Positions 46,934-57,309 of a stretch of DNA of 64,000 nt are shown here, in pieces (the stretch's first letter is position 1; each line of letters opens with the position of its first letter). The stretch comes from Symbiodinium natans. Its lineage: Eukaryota; Sar; Dinophyceae; Suessiales; Symbiodiniaceae. The stretch is from the NCBI GenBank assembly GCA_905221605.1, contig CAJNDS010000102.1, forward strand, positions 310,001-374,000, written 5' to 3'. The notes beneath the pieces were generated by a model, which was given only the letters and a program-made list of their open reading frames with translations, made no database searches and was not told where the DNA came from. A program made the position numbers and the translations under genes.

Positions 46934-47029
46934 CATTTTTGGAAGTTGAGCTCGTCCTCCTCATCCAGGGCACCATCCGGCATGGCGCCCGGGGCCCGAA
47001 GTCTTCGGGGCGCAGTGGAGCACTTGAGC
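46934..47029 (-). CDS. Exon of unknown gene
   Basis: Thirty-one codons after GTTTGCAG/G, ending AATG/GTGGTC with two bases over (MPDGALDEEDELNFQK). Product unknown. Confidence 0.45.
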
Positions 47030-47750
47030 CTGCAAACTTCAGGCCGTGCCATTCTTGCCAAGGGCGTTGTCAAGGCCCTCAGAAGTTGCGGCTCGCCGGT
47101 TTGTGGTCTGATGAGGTTGAATGCTGAAGACACAGTTGTGTGGGCCTGCATGTGTTCCAAAGCGACCTTGTGTTAAACAATCGGGACCGTAAGACCCTCC
47201 TCTTAAGGGAGTGTTGGTAACTGTGAGCTTGGTTCGGGCTGACCTTGGAAATGCTGCTTGTGGGATGGAGACTTTTGAAGTGGAGTTTTTCTTGGACTGG
47301 ATCGTCGAGACCACCAGGATTTCCCGAGAACCACTTGGACTTGGACCTTCGCTAAAGTAAGAGTGTCTTTCAACCGTTGCATCGCTGCGCCTCGCAGTAG
47401 GGCTCATTGGCAACCAGATCCGTCAAGCTGAATATGAAACGTCCAAGGCCCACACAGACACAACCCAAACCCTAAACCCTAAACCCTTAACCCTTAACCC
47501 TAAACCCCGAACCCTAAACACAGCTACGTCTTTTCATCCGCTCTCAGGTCAAAACGTCTTGGCTGCCAGGGAAGTGGCCATCGGAAAGGCACGGCCGGGC
47601 TTACCATCATCCTCAACCTGATGCTGAGAGAACCTAAACCCTAAACCCTAAACCCTAAACCCTCAACCTTCAACCCTCAACCCTAAACCCTAAACCCTCT
47701 ACAGGGCCCGGCCGCGGGCAGGCGTCGGATACTTACCTTGAGCTGCACAG

Positions 47751-47990
47751 CGCAAGTGCTGCTGGCGGCAGCAGCTCAAGTACTGCGGAACCTTGTCGAG
47801 GTCGTCGAGCGTCTTACTCCACAGCAAGTACCAACAAAGAATGGCCCGTGAAAGTCTTGGTTGCTTTCCCGGTGGCAGCAAATTTGGAAGGATTCTGTCT
47901 GGCTCAGCGGAATTGCACGAAGAAGAAAAAAAACTCCACAGGGCAGGGTGGCGAAGTCACGAGGATCACCCTCCCTGCCGGATCTCTTAG
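47751..47990 (+). CDS. Plus-strand exon of unknown gene
   Basis: About 80 codons open after GAGCTGCACAG, serine rich at first and then KEWPVKVLVAFPVAANLEG and a lysine run. The donor is probably CTTAG/GC near 47991, just before a palindromic segment at 48003-48062. Product unknown. Confidence 0.45.
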   Translation, partial: RKCCWRQQLKYCGTLSRSSSVLLHSKYQQRMARESLGCFPGGSKFGRILSGSAELHEEEKKLHRAGWRSHEDHPPCRIS

Positions 47991-48233
47991 GCTGGTCCCG
48001 CAGTATGAGCCCTTTAAAAAGGGGACCCCTTATATACCCCCTATACACCCTATGAAACCCAAGGGCCCATGCAGCAGAACCCTGTAAACGAGGTAAGGGA
48101 CCATATGAAGGGGCAAGAAATTGCTGCAACGTCTCTGTTCTCACTGTCCCGGTTCGATGTTCGTAAGAAGCGCCTTCTGGTTGAAAGATCTTTGCACACC
48201 CCACTTAAGAGGGAAGGACAGCTACTGGGACAC

Positions 48234-48296
48234 TGACTCATGTGCCTGGCCTCGCGAGCAAGTGTGACGATTCTGTTGCAGTCATTCTCGTGCAAC
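48234..48296 (-). CDS. Short exon of unknown gene
   Basis: Twenty codons after CCAG/G, ending AGTCA/GTGTCC (HENDCNRIVTLAREARHM). Product unknown. Confidence 0.4.
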
Positions 48297-48747
48297 CTGG
48301 TACTGGAACCCTAAACCCTAAACCCTTAGAGCCCTAAACCTAAGCCAGGATCCCTAAGGTAAAGCGTGGCCAAAAGATGCCACCTTCCAGCAAGGCTGCA
48401 CTCATGCAGTTAGGGTCTTACGGGGGGATTCACGCTGCTGCACTATACCTATACTATGGAACATATCAATGATGGTCCCAGGTTCAGAAGGGGAAACCAC
48501 TCTCCCGGATGCTATGGTGTTGTGGCTTTGGCTTTTGTGTTTCGGTGTTTTTGCTTTTGGGGGGTTCGCATCCATCTCTTTCCAAGCACACGAAACAGTT
48601 GCGGTTCGTGTTGGGAGGGAGATTCGGTTGTGGCAATCTAGTCCCTGATTTGAAAGCAAGGCTCGTGATTCAAAACAAGCCCTAAACCCTAAACCCTAAA
48701 CCCTAAACCCTAAACCCCAAACCCTAAACCCTAGACCCCAAAACATT

Positions 48748-48839
48748 CTAAAGCAGAGCGGAGTGCTGCCCCAGCAGGGTCTTTACAAACAAAAAAGGGC
48801 GACATGACCGGGCTGCTGCAGCACTCTGCTCTGCTTTAG
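48748..48839. mobile_element. Small inverted-repeat element with 21-bp ends
   Basis: CTAAAGCAGAGCGGAGTGCT at the left and its inverse at the right match in 20 of 21 positions across 92 bp; the centre is unique. No other copy was found here. Confidence 0.7.
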
Positions 48840-49003
48840 ATGTAGGGTTTAGGGTTTAGGGTTTCGGGTTTATCAGAACCTAGGGATCACCAAGACATGC
48901 CCTATTGAAAGACTTGGCATGAGAAACACATGGTGTAGTCTGCCGGGATATATGTTTGCCACTATGCGCTTGCCAAGGACAGCTCGGTATCTTCTCCGAC
49001 GGG

Positions 49004-49200
49004 TTAAGAGGACCCTCCTGACTCCTGCCTTCTGTCGCTGTGCCCCTGTGCCCTGTATGCCGATGCATCCGGCATTCTCTCCGCAGTTGACTCGATGGGC
49101 GCATCCTCAAACTCGCAAAACAACATCGGGACACATATTATCTCATGGGGAGCGAGAGTATCTTTACGGGGCCCAGCAGCCTCATTGACTATGACGGCCC
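49004..49200 (-). CDS. Probable 3'-terminal exon of unknown gene
   Basis: Open to TAA at 49006-49004 with clearly coding composition (CVPMLFCEFEDAPIESTAER). The acceptor is ambiguous (CATAG or TGAG near 49180-49195). Product unknown. Confidence 0.45.
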
Positions 49201-49424
49201 ACAACAACAACCAGCAACCAGTACCTTTGTAACAAGTACCTTTCTAAGAGTCTATCTAGCAGAACTCCCCCGCAGGAGCTATGAAGACTGAAGCCTACAG
49301 CTTTCAATTGCCTAAGCAACTCTGGCGGAACACTGCCAGCGCCTGGTTTACTGCGTGATTCCCCTCGCCATGTGCTTGGGATACCTACAGGCAACCCTCA
49401 GCCGAAGCTGCTAGGATCCGGCCG

Positions 49425-49650
49425 CCCTAAACCCTAAACCCTAAACCCTAAACCCTAAACCCTAAACCCTAAACCCTAAACCCTAAACCCAACTTCCGTC
49501 CATCGAACTCAGAATCTCGCGCATCTAGGAAAGGAGACACAAGATGCCCAATGAGGCCCTAGCACTGGCCTTGCAACTTGGACCGAAGTAGGGTTTAGGG
49601 TTTAGGGTTTAGGGTTTAGGGTTTAGGGTTTAGGGTTTAGGGTTTAGGGT
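49425..49650. repeat. Facing CCCTAAA and TTTAGGG arrays
   Basis: 49425-49492 is nine perfect CCCTAAA units and 49589-49650 is eight TTTAGGG units. They face each other as inverted repeats 97 bp apart. Confidence 0.96.
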
Positions 49651-49652
49651 GC

Positions 49653-50035
49653 CAGTCCAGGCTTCGGCTGGGCTTCCCAAGTCTGTGTGTTGAGCTTGTC
49701 AAAAACATGCGCGAAGGACAGGTGCAGCCTGTGCCCGCCTTTACTTTACTGAGACAAGACCACACTCGAGTACCGTATTCGCGAAGAAGGCGGCAATTCC
49801 AAAACTGCGCTGCACCCGTGTTTCAGCATTCAGGGGCCATAGAAGCCATAGAACTAGCGGGCCCGCATTCCCCTCAGACCCTCTTTACCTACAGTTTTAT
49901 TGGTGATACCTACTAATTAAGGGTAGTTACTACTAAACGGTAGGTAAATAGGGTCCCAGGTCCAGCTCCTTCAAAGACCGATGCCACACTGGCATTGGTG
50001 GCTGGAGCATTGTTGAAATCTGGCGCCTCTGACAT
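49653..50035 (-). CDS. 5' exons of an unknown gene split by an inverted-repeat intron
   Basis: ATG at 50035 opens exon 1 (50035-49957, 26 codons, one base over; APDFNNAPATNASVASVFEG). Exon 2 starts with two bases at 49880 (SEGNAGPL...) and its end is unsettled. Intron 1 (49956-49881, 76 bp) is a family A element with junctions CCTG/GGACCC and AGAG/GGTC, the same geometry as at 741-821. A later exon 49728-49653 (25 codons after GGGCACAG) ends CTG/GCACCCTAAACCC, a GC donor running into a telomere-type array. The ATG may instead be preceded by an intron. Product unknown. Confidence 0.5.
49881..49956. mobile_element. Inverted-repeat element family A forming an intron
   Basis: Ends CCTCTTTACCTACAG-like and CGGTAGGTAAATAGGG, lying exactly between two phase-matched exons on the minus strand. 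Confidence 0.6.
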
Positions 50036-51811
50036 CTCTAAGAGTTAACTGCTGCCCATTCAGTGCGTTTGAAAGAGCCCACGGGACACGTGATAACCCC
50101 TCGATGCACCTTCAGTCCATGGATGGTTAACGTCTGAGTGGTCAACCTCAGTCTTGTCAAAGCATATGTCACATGTCACGACGCACACCATCGCGCCTAA
50201 TTATATCCGCAAGAAACCTCACCTCTGAACCAAACTCTAAATCCTGCCACGTTTACTCAAAGTCTGCGGTTCTGAGCACCGATGCTAAGCAATCGCACTC
50301 AGTGACGCAAGCTCTTTAGGGCAAAACTGACATTCTAGGCCCATGAGGCTCGCCTAACACGACTTCAACAGGCATCCGTTTGTCAATAAACTGCCTGAGC
50401 CTGGATTTCTGGGTGTGGGGGGTTTAGGGGTTAGGGGTTTAGGGCTTAGGGGTTCGGGATTAGGACATGTGCAAAAAGCCCCCACTCGCAACAGTGTGTT
50501 GGTGCTAGGCGGTGCGTGTTGCTGTGAAGCACGTCGGGCAGAACCAGCCAGCACCACTCAGCAACAGTGTTGCTTCACGCATGGCTTTGTGGTGCAGAGA
50601 ATCCAAAACTAGACTGCGTTTCTTCCTTTGCATAGAAATGAGAAAGAGTGTGTTTCGAATAGGGAGTCCCTCAAAGCACCACGCAAGGACAGGAGAACCA
50701 CAGACAGGAAACGAACAAAATGCAAAACAACAACAAAAACAGGGACTCCATGAACCGTTACGAAAGTGTTAAAGCCTGCAACTGGCCTGCAAACCTGAGG
50801 CTTCAGAATGTAGCTTTCGGGCACAGTCCTCAAATCCAGCCCCCAGAATCGTAGCGGGGCATGTCCCTGGGCCAAGCAAACTCACCAAGGCATGGGGGCC
50901 GGCATTGCATCTTCTCGACACCCAGCAGACACGCTAGCTCTGATCGGTCCCTTGCCAGGCGCCAGCTTTTCTTCGCTCCCACATCTAGCTGGCTGGACCA
51001 GCCGCGCTGCAGGGATGTTCGGGATTTTCGGATACAACAGTGAAGTCTCCGCTATAATGACTAACGCAACCAACCAAACCACCAACCAGTAGCACGGGAC
51101 AACCAAACATCCCGATCCCTCCCTCCATTACGGCAGAGAAGCGCATCAAACTGGAAAAGCGTGTCCATAGGACAGCTCTTCGCGGGGTACCTTTGTGGCT
51201 GATCCTGGCTCTCTCGGTTGCAGCTTTGCAACAAGGTGCTATCAAGGTGCACCACCCCCCCCCCCCCCATTGAACACCAGTCAGGAGGCTTGCCGGAGCC
51301 GACTCAAAACGAGCCATCTTTGTTGACAAACCCCCATATTGAATGGAAGAGGCCCGACGTAGGGCTTTGGAGAGCAGAGCCAGGCATAGCCGAATTGTCA
51401 CGCCTGAAAGTACTGAAACGAAGCCGTGGAGCCCTCAGACAGTGCCCAAGTTCAATGCCCGAGCCCCAGGGTTCAGGGAAATCCAGACAACCCTAAACCC
51501 TGAACCCTAAACCCTAAACCCTAAACCCTAAACCGTATTATTTTGAAAAGTGCTTACGCGTTCTCCGGAGGGATCCCTTTGCGAAATCTTGGCGAAGTCC
51601 CTACCACCAATCTTCGTTCCCTTCACCCCAAGCCATGCTCTCGTGCTCCAGAAAATTTCTATAAACTACACCCTAAACCCTAAACCCTAAACCCTAAACC
51701 CTAAACCCTAAACCCTAAACCCTATACTGCTTTCATCCCTGAGTCCCACGCCCTCGAATCATCACACTAAGCTCGCAAGATAGCCGTCCGTTCTACACAC
51801 GCACCACACAC

Positions 51812-52255
51812 CTGAAGCGACTTTTCCCCAAGTTGAGCAGAAGCTGCAACGTTCCTGTCGGTTCCGCCAAGGATTCGAAGCGGACTTGTCCGGATTTCTT
51901 TGGACACAGATCTGGGACGCTGGGTAGCAGTTGCAGGGCGGCAGACATGAATCGCCTCTTGTTATGAATGTAGGAATTAAACAAGTGCCCTTAATTGCCC
52001 TGAGACTTCAGTCCTAGCGAATACCTTGGCGAGATCGGTATGGTGGGGGTTGATAGCTTCCGGCGCTGAGCAGATCCAGCATTTCCAAATGAGCCCAGAT
52101 CCCGAAGAATCTCAGTGAAGGTTCCAGTTGATTCGATTTTGTGGTCTCCGTCACCCCGTGCTTGTGATCGCAGGCTCACTCCGTGCACGACAAGGCTCAT
52201 TGTATCCATCTGTTGCGGTTGCCAGGCTTCACTGGACAGTTCGGTGACCCCAAGC
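51812..52255 (-). CDS. Two exons of an unknown gene joined by a 69-bp intron
   Basis: Exon 52255-52025 (76 codons, one-base start after CGCTAG) and exon 51955-51812 (47 codons) join in phase across a canonical GT-AG intron (52024-51956). The first contains basic and serine/threonine-rich sequence (AQRRKLSTPTIPISP), the second a hydrophobic helix (SAALQLLPSVPDLCPKKSG). The next donor, TTCAG/GTGTGTGG, is followed about 90 bp on by a TTTAGGG block. Product unknown. Confidence 0.6.
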
Positions 52256-52840
52256 CTAGCGAACTCCAGCCCACTCTAAGAGAGGGGCCGCAGCTACGCA
52301 AGATCCCAGTCTCTATGTCGACCCCTGAGACATCACGCCCATCTGCACCATCTACGTTCAGCTACCATAATTGATCACAATGAGAGGTAAATACCATGCA
52401 TCCATGAATGTAGAGTTATGGCAGGACATCCGCACCTCCGCAATGTTTTCACCCAGGCAAGATACGACTTGTACGCCCCAGCCGCCAGGTAGCCCTGAGG
52501 ATCCGACCCTGGGGGCCACATGAACCCCTGAAAATTGGGGGGGGGGGGGGGGGGGGGGTCCTATGCCCTAATGCTACTATGACTCCGATGAAGGTATATG
52601 AGCCATAAACCCTTCTAGGGTTCATTTTCGTCCCCGAGGTAGGTGGTGGCCGCCCCTACTATACCTGAAGAACCCAAAACCTGCTGTTTTGTAGGCTATA
52701 ACTAAGAATTTTATACAGGGGGTCTCTGCAAAGAAGTAGGTTTTGGGTTCATCAGGTAAGCCCTAACAACCCTAAACCCTAAACCCTAAACCCTAAACCC
52801 TACAAACCTAAACCCTACAGACCCAGTTTGAAGCATCCAC

Positions 52841-53592
52841 CTGGCAAGCCACAAGTGGGAGCTCCAGACGCGTTGGCCGGAGAATGCAAGAGCAGACCAG
52901 TCAATTCAAGAGCCCGGGCGCCCTTAGCTCGACCCAACGCTATGCATGTTTAGGGTTTAGGGTTTAGGGTTTAGGGTTTAGGGTTTAGGGTTTAGGGTTT
53001 AGGGTTTAGGGTTTAGGGTTTAGGGCTTTTTCTTGGCACCCGCATAAGCTACTCCAGGTTTAGGGTGTAGGGTTTAGGGTTGTTGAGTTTTGTTGTGGTT
53101 GGTTGTTCTTGTCGTGGTTGTTGGGTCAGGGGGAGGGGGGGCATGTCTCTGTCAAACATCTTCTCTAAGGTCAAGATTGAATGAAATCAGGTTGCAGCGA
53201 GGTCGAACGAGCAGTAAAAAAGTGCTACCCTGTTGGCTGTTAAGTTGAGGGAAGGGTGCGTATGAGGGCACTTCTAGGAATCAGAGCTTTGGGGTCTTAC
53301 GCTGTTCGAGCTTGTGCTTGCCGCCATCAGCTCCTGAACGATCTTTCGCGAGGGCAGCCGACGCCGCGCAAAACGTTTTCGACGCGTGGACGAACCTTGG
53401 GGGCGAAATGAACCCAAAAGGGTGTGTGGTTCATATACCTTACTAGGAATTATGGTAGTATAGCGCATGGGACCCCCAATTTTAGGGTTCATTTGGTCCC
53501 CGAGTGCCTTGGTTTTTCGAGTGCACGGATGATGCAGGATACCGACGGTGTGCCATCATAGCTGCACCACCCGAAAGTTTGATCAACGACAT
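52841..53592 (-). CDS. Split gene with start codon, unknown product
   Basis: ATG at 53592 opens exon 1 (53592-53508, 28 codons). Exon 2 is 53395-53301 (31 codons, basic: RRKRFARRRLPSRKIVQE) and exon 3 is 53229-53158 (24 codons); all phases agree. Intron 1 (53507-53396) is a family D element starting GC. Intron 2 is GT-AG with acceptor CCAACAG/GG. An exon at 52939-52841 (LELTGLLLHSPANASGAP) probably belongs to the same gene, but its two-base start does not match exon 3, so one piece is missing. The start lies about 70 bp after the stop of the upstream gene. Product unknown. Confidence 0.6.
52947..53022 (+). repeat. TTTAGGG array ending at a 3' splice site on the minus strand
   Basis: About ten perfect units. 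On the minus strand it runs CCCTAAACATGCATAG straight into the exon starting at 52939. On the plus strand its right edge is followed by the T-run/GGCACCCGCATA motif. Confidence 0.95.
53396..53507. mobile_element. Inverted-repeat element family D forming an intron
   Basis: Ends TTGGGGGCGAAATGAACCC and GGGTTCATTTGGTCCCC; minus-strand splice junctions CAAG/GCACTC and CCAAG/GT. Confidence 0.65.
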
Positions 53593-53661
53593 CACTACAC
53601 CTGCCGTGACGACAAGCCGCCGTAGGACAAGATCAACAAATCTTGGCGTGAGGTTGTTCAG

Positions 53662-53943
53662 CTAGTGATAGCTAGTGTGTAAGGGTCTTTCGAGGGACTC
53701 CAGTATCTCTTGGCTTCTCATTTTTGGGCATTGGTCGGAGTTTGTGAAACAACCTCTAAGCACCTCCCAAACACGCTTCTGTCGAACAGGCAAGATCCTT
53801 GCCGACCAAATGAACCCTGGAGTTGGGATCATATACCCTATACTACTACAATCCCTATGAGGGCATAGGAACATAAACCCTTTTAGGCTAATTTTTGGTC
53901 CCCAAGGCTTAGAGAATTTATTGGGCAACCGTGATGCCAGGAA
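53662..53943 (-). CDS. 3' end of an unknown gene with an inverted-repeat intron
   Basis: The terminal exon 53797-53662 gives 44 codons and TAG (ILPVRQKRVWEVLRGC...). It joins in phase to a short exon 53943-53909 across 53908-53798, a family D element starting GC and ending AG before G. The 53943 acceptor is less certain. Product unknown. Confidence 0.55.
   Translation of the reverse strand, partial: FLASRLPNKFSKPWGPKISLKGFMFLCPHRDCSSIGYMIPTPGFIWSARILPVRQKRVWEVLRGCFTNSDQCPKMRSQEILESLERPLHTSYH
53798..53908. mobile_element. Inverted-repeat element family D forming an intron
   Basis: Same family as 53396-53507, only 290 bp away, but diverged in the centre (ACTACTACAATCCCTATGAG). It lies between phase-matched exons. 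Confidence 0.6.
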
Positions 53944-54299
53944 CTACAACCACAACAGTGCTCCAGGGGCCCAGTAAAAGTCGAGCCCTGGTCTTCGACG
54001 AAGGGTTTAGGGGTCTACCTGACACCTTCATTACCTGCAGCTGTTATGGGCAAACCCTAAACCCTAAACCCTTTTTTGCAACTAAACCCTAAACCCTAAA
54101 CTCTAGGCAAATCGAGTCGCAGGGTAGGGTCTACGGAATGCCTTAGGGTTTAGGGTGTAGGGTGCAGGCTGTCTCCACCGCACAACTGCTGCTAACAACT
54201 CGCAAAGCAGCATCTTGCTGGGTCGCACCTGCTGGGTCCACCTTGACCTACTAACGAGGCCACCAACGAGCAGAGCTGGAATTTAGGGCTTGTAAGTAA

Positions 54300-54428
54300 A
54301 GGTTTAGGGTTTAGGGTTTAGGGTTTAGGGTTTAGGGTTTAGGGTTCAGGGTTCAGGGTTCAGGGTTCAGGGTTCAGGGTTCAGGGTTCAGGGTTCAGGG
54401 TTTAGGGTTTAGGGTTTAGGGTTCAGGG
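54300..54428 (+). repeat. TTTAGGG array with a nine-unit TTCAGGG core
   Basis: TTTAGGG units flank consecutive TTCAGGG units (about 54343-54405); TTTAGGG resumes to the right. Confidence 0.97.
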
Positions 54429-54429
54429 A

Positions 54430-56200
54430 TCTTATATTAGAGCATCAGCTGCCCGCTGTGAAGCGTGGTCCCTCATAGGCGCTTTTGACGAAGTACTCGT
54501 TCGCGGCAAGAGGGCTTCCACCAGTCATTTTTGCTCATAACTGAAACCTGCCCTGGGAACATCTCATCTCAGATGACAGTGTTCTATGGTGCATCCCACA
54601 TCTGCTAGATATCCATGGCTGTAGCCTGACATTGCAGTATCATGGCCTTTTTAGCGTGCCGCGCCCGGCGCGCCCGGCGTCCGTGGCCAGGACCATAGTG
54701 CTTTTCTCGCGGACTGCTCGCTTTTGGACCCAAAAAAACGCGCTCTCACCCAGGCCGCGGGCGTGCCCGCGCTCGCTGTCCTCGACACTGTCCTCGCTTG
54801 TTTGCTTCTCTCTTCGCGAACCCTAAACCCTAAACCCTAAACCCTAAACCCTAAACCCTGTCGCCTTTGGACTTCTGGGCTCGTGTCCGATCTGCTCCCT
54901 TGGAGCCTTGGCGTGCTCTTTCGTGTCTCCGGTCTCTCGCTGTGTGGGGTCTACGCTGGCATACATAGGGTTTAGGGTTTAGGGTTTAGGGTTTAGGGTT
55001 GCAACAATCACTATGTGAAGCTTGTAGTCTTGAGGGTTTTTTTTCAGGTTTGCTGTGAGCAGGCTAGGTTTGCTGTGAGCAGACCTTCTTTGAAACTTGC
55101 AATTTTCGAGGGCTTCGAACTAGTTCGGGTTTAAGGGTTTTTTGTCCAGGATTTATGCGGTGAAATCCCTGAATGGCCATCATGATGCTGCCGGCTGCCA
55201 GCACGTACCGTGCTGATCGGCAACCAGGGATGTTACGGCTGGTGGTCAGCCAAATGCCGCGCCATGTGTCTAGGGCTGTGAGACATCGTTCTGCTAGACC
55301 TGCCTAATGGGCCTGACAAAACGCCAAACAAGGTGCACCACGCTGCAGCGCATCTGCTGCCCAAACGACTGGGCGGGACGTAACGCCCATTTTACAGTCG
55401 CTGGGTTCCATGAACCGAGTCAGAATGCTGACAGGCAATCGCCGCTGATGCCCATAACTAGGGTTTAGGGTTTATATATAGGGTTTGGGGTTGAGGGTTT
55501 AGACTCTAGACTCTGCAGAACCAAGAGCTGTCGCGATGAGGTTGTCTGTTAAAGCAACTATAGAAAATATCGCCGGCATTCTGCTTCGGACACGTCTGAT
55601 CACGACTCGCTTTCATCCGTTTGCATCCTGCACTGAGGATTGAGGGTACCTGCATGCCCTCCACTCCTTGTCTCGAGCGGCACACAAGAAACAACCTCTG
55701 AGTCAGAATGCACCCTTGCTGCGGTATGCTGAGGATGGTTATATGGAGGGTTCTTGAAACTATGGTCCCTTCTTGGGTGCCCTAAATCATAGGGGGCGCC
55801 TTATAATAAGGACCCGCAAAAGGACCATAACTTTGACAACCACCCATAGAGTGTGTCAAGAAAGACCAGAGGTGGGAGACTGGTGGGGCCTTAGGGTCTA
55901 CGAAGTGATGGGGCAGCCGCATTAGATTCCAAAGAAGGACCACGTTGTTGCGAAGTTGGGGATGGGTCCTTGTGAAGGAGCTTGCAGCCAAACCTCAGAC
56001 CCTTGATTGGGCCTTGGGAGCCCGAATGCGCAGGTGTCAGCTTTGGTGCTTCAGTGATTCAGGCCACAGGTTCTTTCCCGATGTTCTGCGGCTGTTAGAA
56101 GGAGTCTGACAGGGCCTGTACACGCACACGAGTTACGGGGGGAGGGCTTAAGTTCCTGGCCGGATGAATTCCGAACATCTTGCGGGCACGAGACAAGGCG
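54430..56200. other. Mostly unassigned DNA
   Basis: Telomere-type blocks 54820-54862, 54966-55000 and 55461-55500; a family H element 55730-55848; a palindromic string near 55195-55265. An open minus-strand stretch at about 56010-55935 could continue the gene at 56204-56524 but lacks a good acceptor. Confidence 0.55.
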
Positions 56201-56203
56201 TAC

Positions 56204-56524
56204 CTCGCTGCACATCCTCATGGCATTTGTCCTCAGAGACTAATGCGCCCGATAACATCGCAAATGGCGTAGGACTTGTTGTCGCCTGAAGCACAAGCAA
56301 GCAAAACTGCTAGACGTGTGAGAAAATGAGGACACGAAAGCATGCAGTCTAGCCAATCTGGATGGCAGAAACAAGCGGGCACCTGTACCAGGATTTGGGC
56401 AGAATCTTCTTCCGGAGCAGTTCGGGAGCACAACCCCAAATGCCAAACCGACCACAAATGTTGCACATTTTCCTCTGTCTGTTTGGAGGCGTGCGTCTGC
56501 AGCACGTCTCCTAGATGGCTCGTC
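56204..56524 (-). CDS. Two exons of an unknown gene
   Basis: Exon 56524-56389 (one-base start after GAAACAG, 45 codons, phase 0 end) and exon 56285-56204 (phase 0 start after TGTGCTTCAG, 27 codons and one base, donor CGAG/GTACGC) are separated by a 103-bp intron with a pyrimidine-rich 3' end. Sample: DVLQTHASKQTEENVQHL. The 12-bp minisatellite at 56604-56758 lies just upstream, probably intronic. Product unknown. Confidence 0.6.
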
Positions 56525-56578
56525 CTGTTTCGTGTTGCTCGTGCATGTTTTGAGTTTTTTCGAATGCGCAGCATAAAA

Positions 56579-56768
56579 CACACACACACACACACACAGA
56601 GACAGTCACACAGACAGTCACACAGACAGTCACACAAACAGTCACACAGACAGTCACACAGACAGTCACACAGACAGTCACACAGACAGTCACACAGACA
56701 GTCACACAGACAGTCACACAGACAGTCACACAGACAGTCACACAGACAGTCACACACACACACACACA
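56579..56768. repeat. 12-bp minisatellite flanked by (AC)n
   Basis: About thirteen copies of CAGACAGTCACA, one with an A for G change, between two CA dinucleotide runs. Open frames across it are artefacts. Confidence 0.97.
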
Positions 56769-57205
56769 TGCGGGTGCGCGCTCGCAAGCGCGCACGCGCG
56801 CCCGCACCAACGCTCACGCCGGCGCCCACGCAAAGGCCCAGCCCCAAAGCACTCTCAACTCACCCAGACCCTAAACCGAAGAGGAGGAGCTACGGAGGGG
56901 TCAAGTCGGGAATGGGATTTTGGGACGGTGTGTTTTGTGTTCTGGGGGCGTTCTCATGACAGGAAGTGGTTCAGGTAGGTGAATGAATGAGCCTTTGCAC
57001 TTGGTCAAGTTCTACATTCCGAAGAATCTACGAAGTTAAAAGCAAGAATCTCGTCGATGCTTGATGGATCTCCGAATTTCATTCGCAACTCTTAAAGCTG
57101 CAAAGCCTGGAAGCAGAGTCCCTGCGCCCGTTTGCCTGAACCCCGATACCCGAAAGCTCAGGCTCTTCTACCTGAACCCTTTTGCCGATTGACTCTATAC
57201 CGTAA

Positions 57206-57299
57206 GAACCCAAAACCTGCTTTTTTGTAGGTTCTTCTTACAAACCCCCTTAGAAAATTCTTAGGTAACCTACGAAAAAGTAGGTTTTGGGTTCTTAAG
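57206..57299. mobile_element. Inverted-repeat element family F with GTAA duplication
   Basis: Ends GAACCCAAAACCTGC and the inverse TAGGTTTTGGGTTC bound arms able to form a long hairpin. The direct repeat GTAA flanks it (57202-57205, 57300-57303). Read on the plus strand the segment is GTAAGA...TTCTTAAG before G, a near-ideal GT-AG intron. Copies: 52672-52757 and 60573-60672. Confidence 0.7.
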
Positions 57300-57309
57300 G
57301 TAAACTCTC

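Noticed and set aside
56233-56959. Long repetitive ORFs on both strands
   Set aside because: Created by the 12-bp minisatellite; only the two short exons at 56204-56524 have splice signals.
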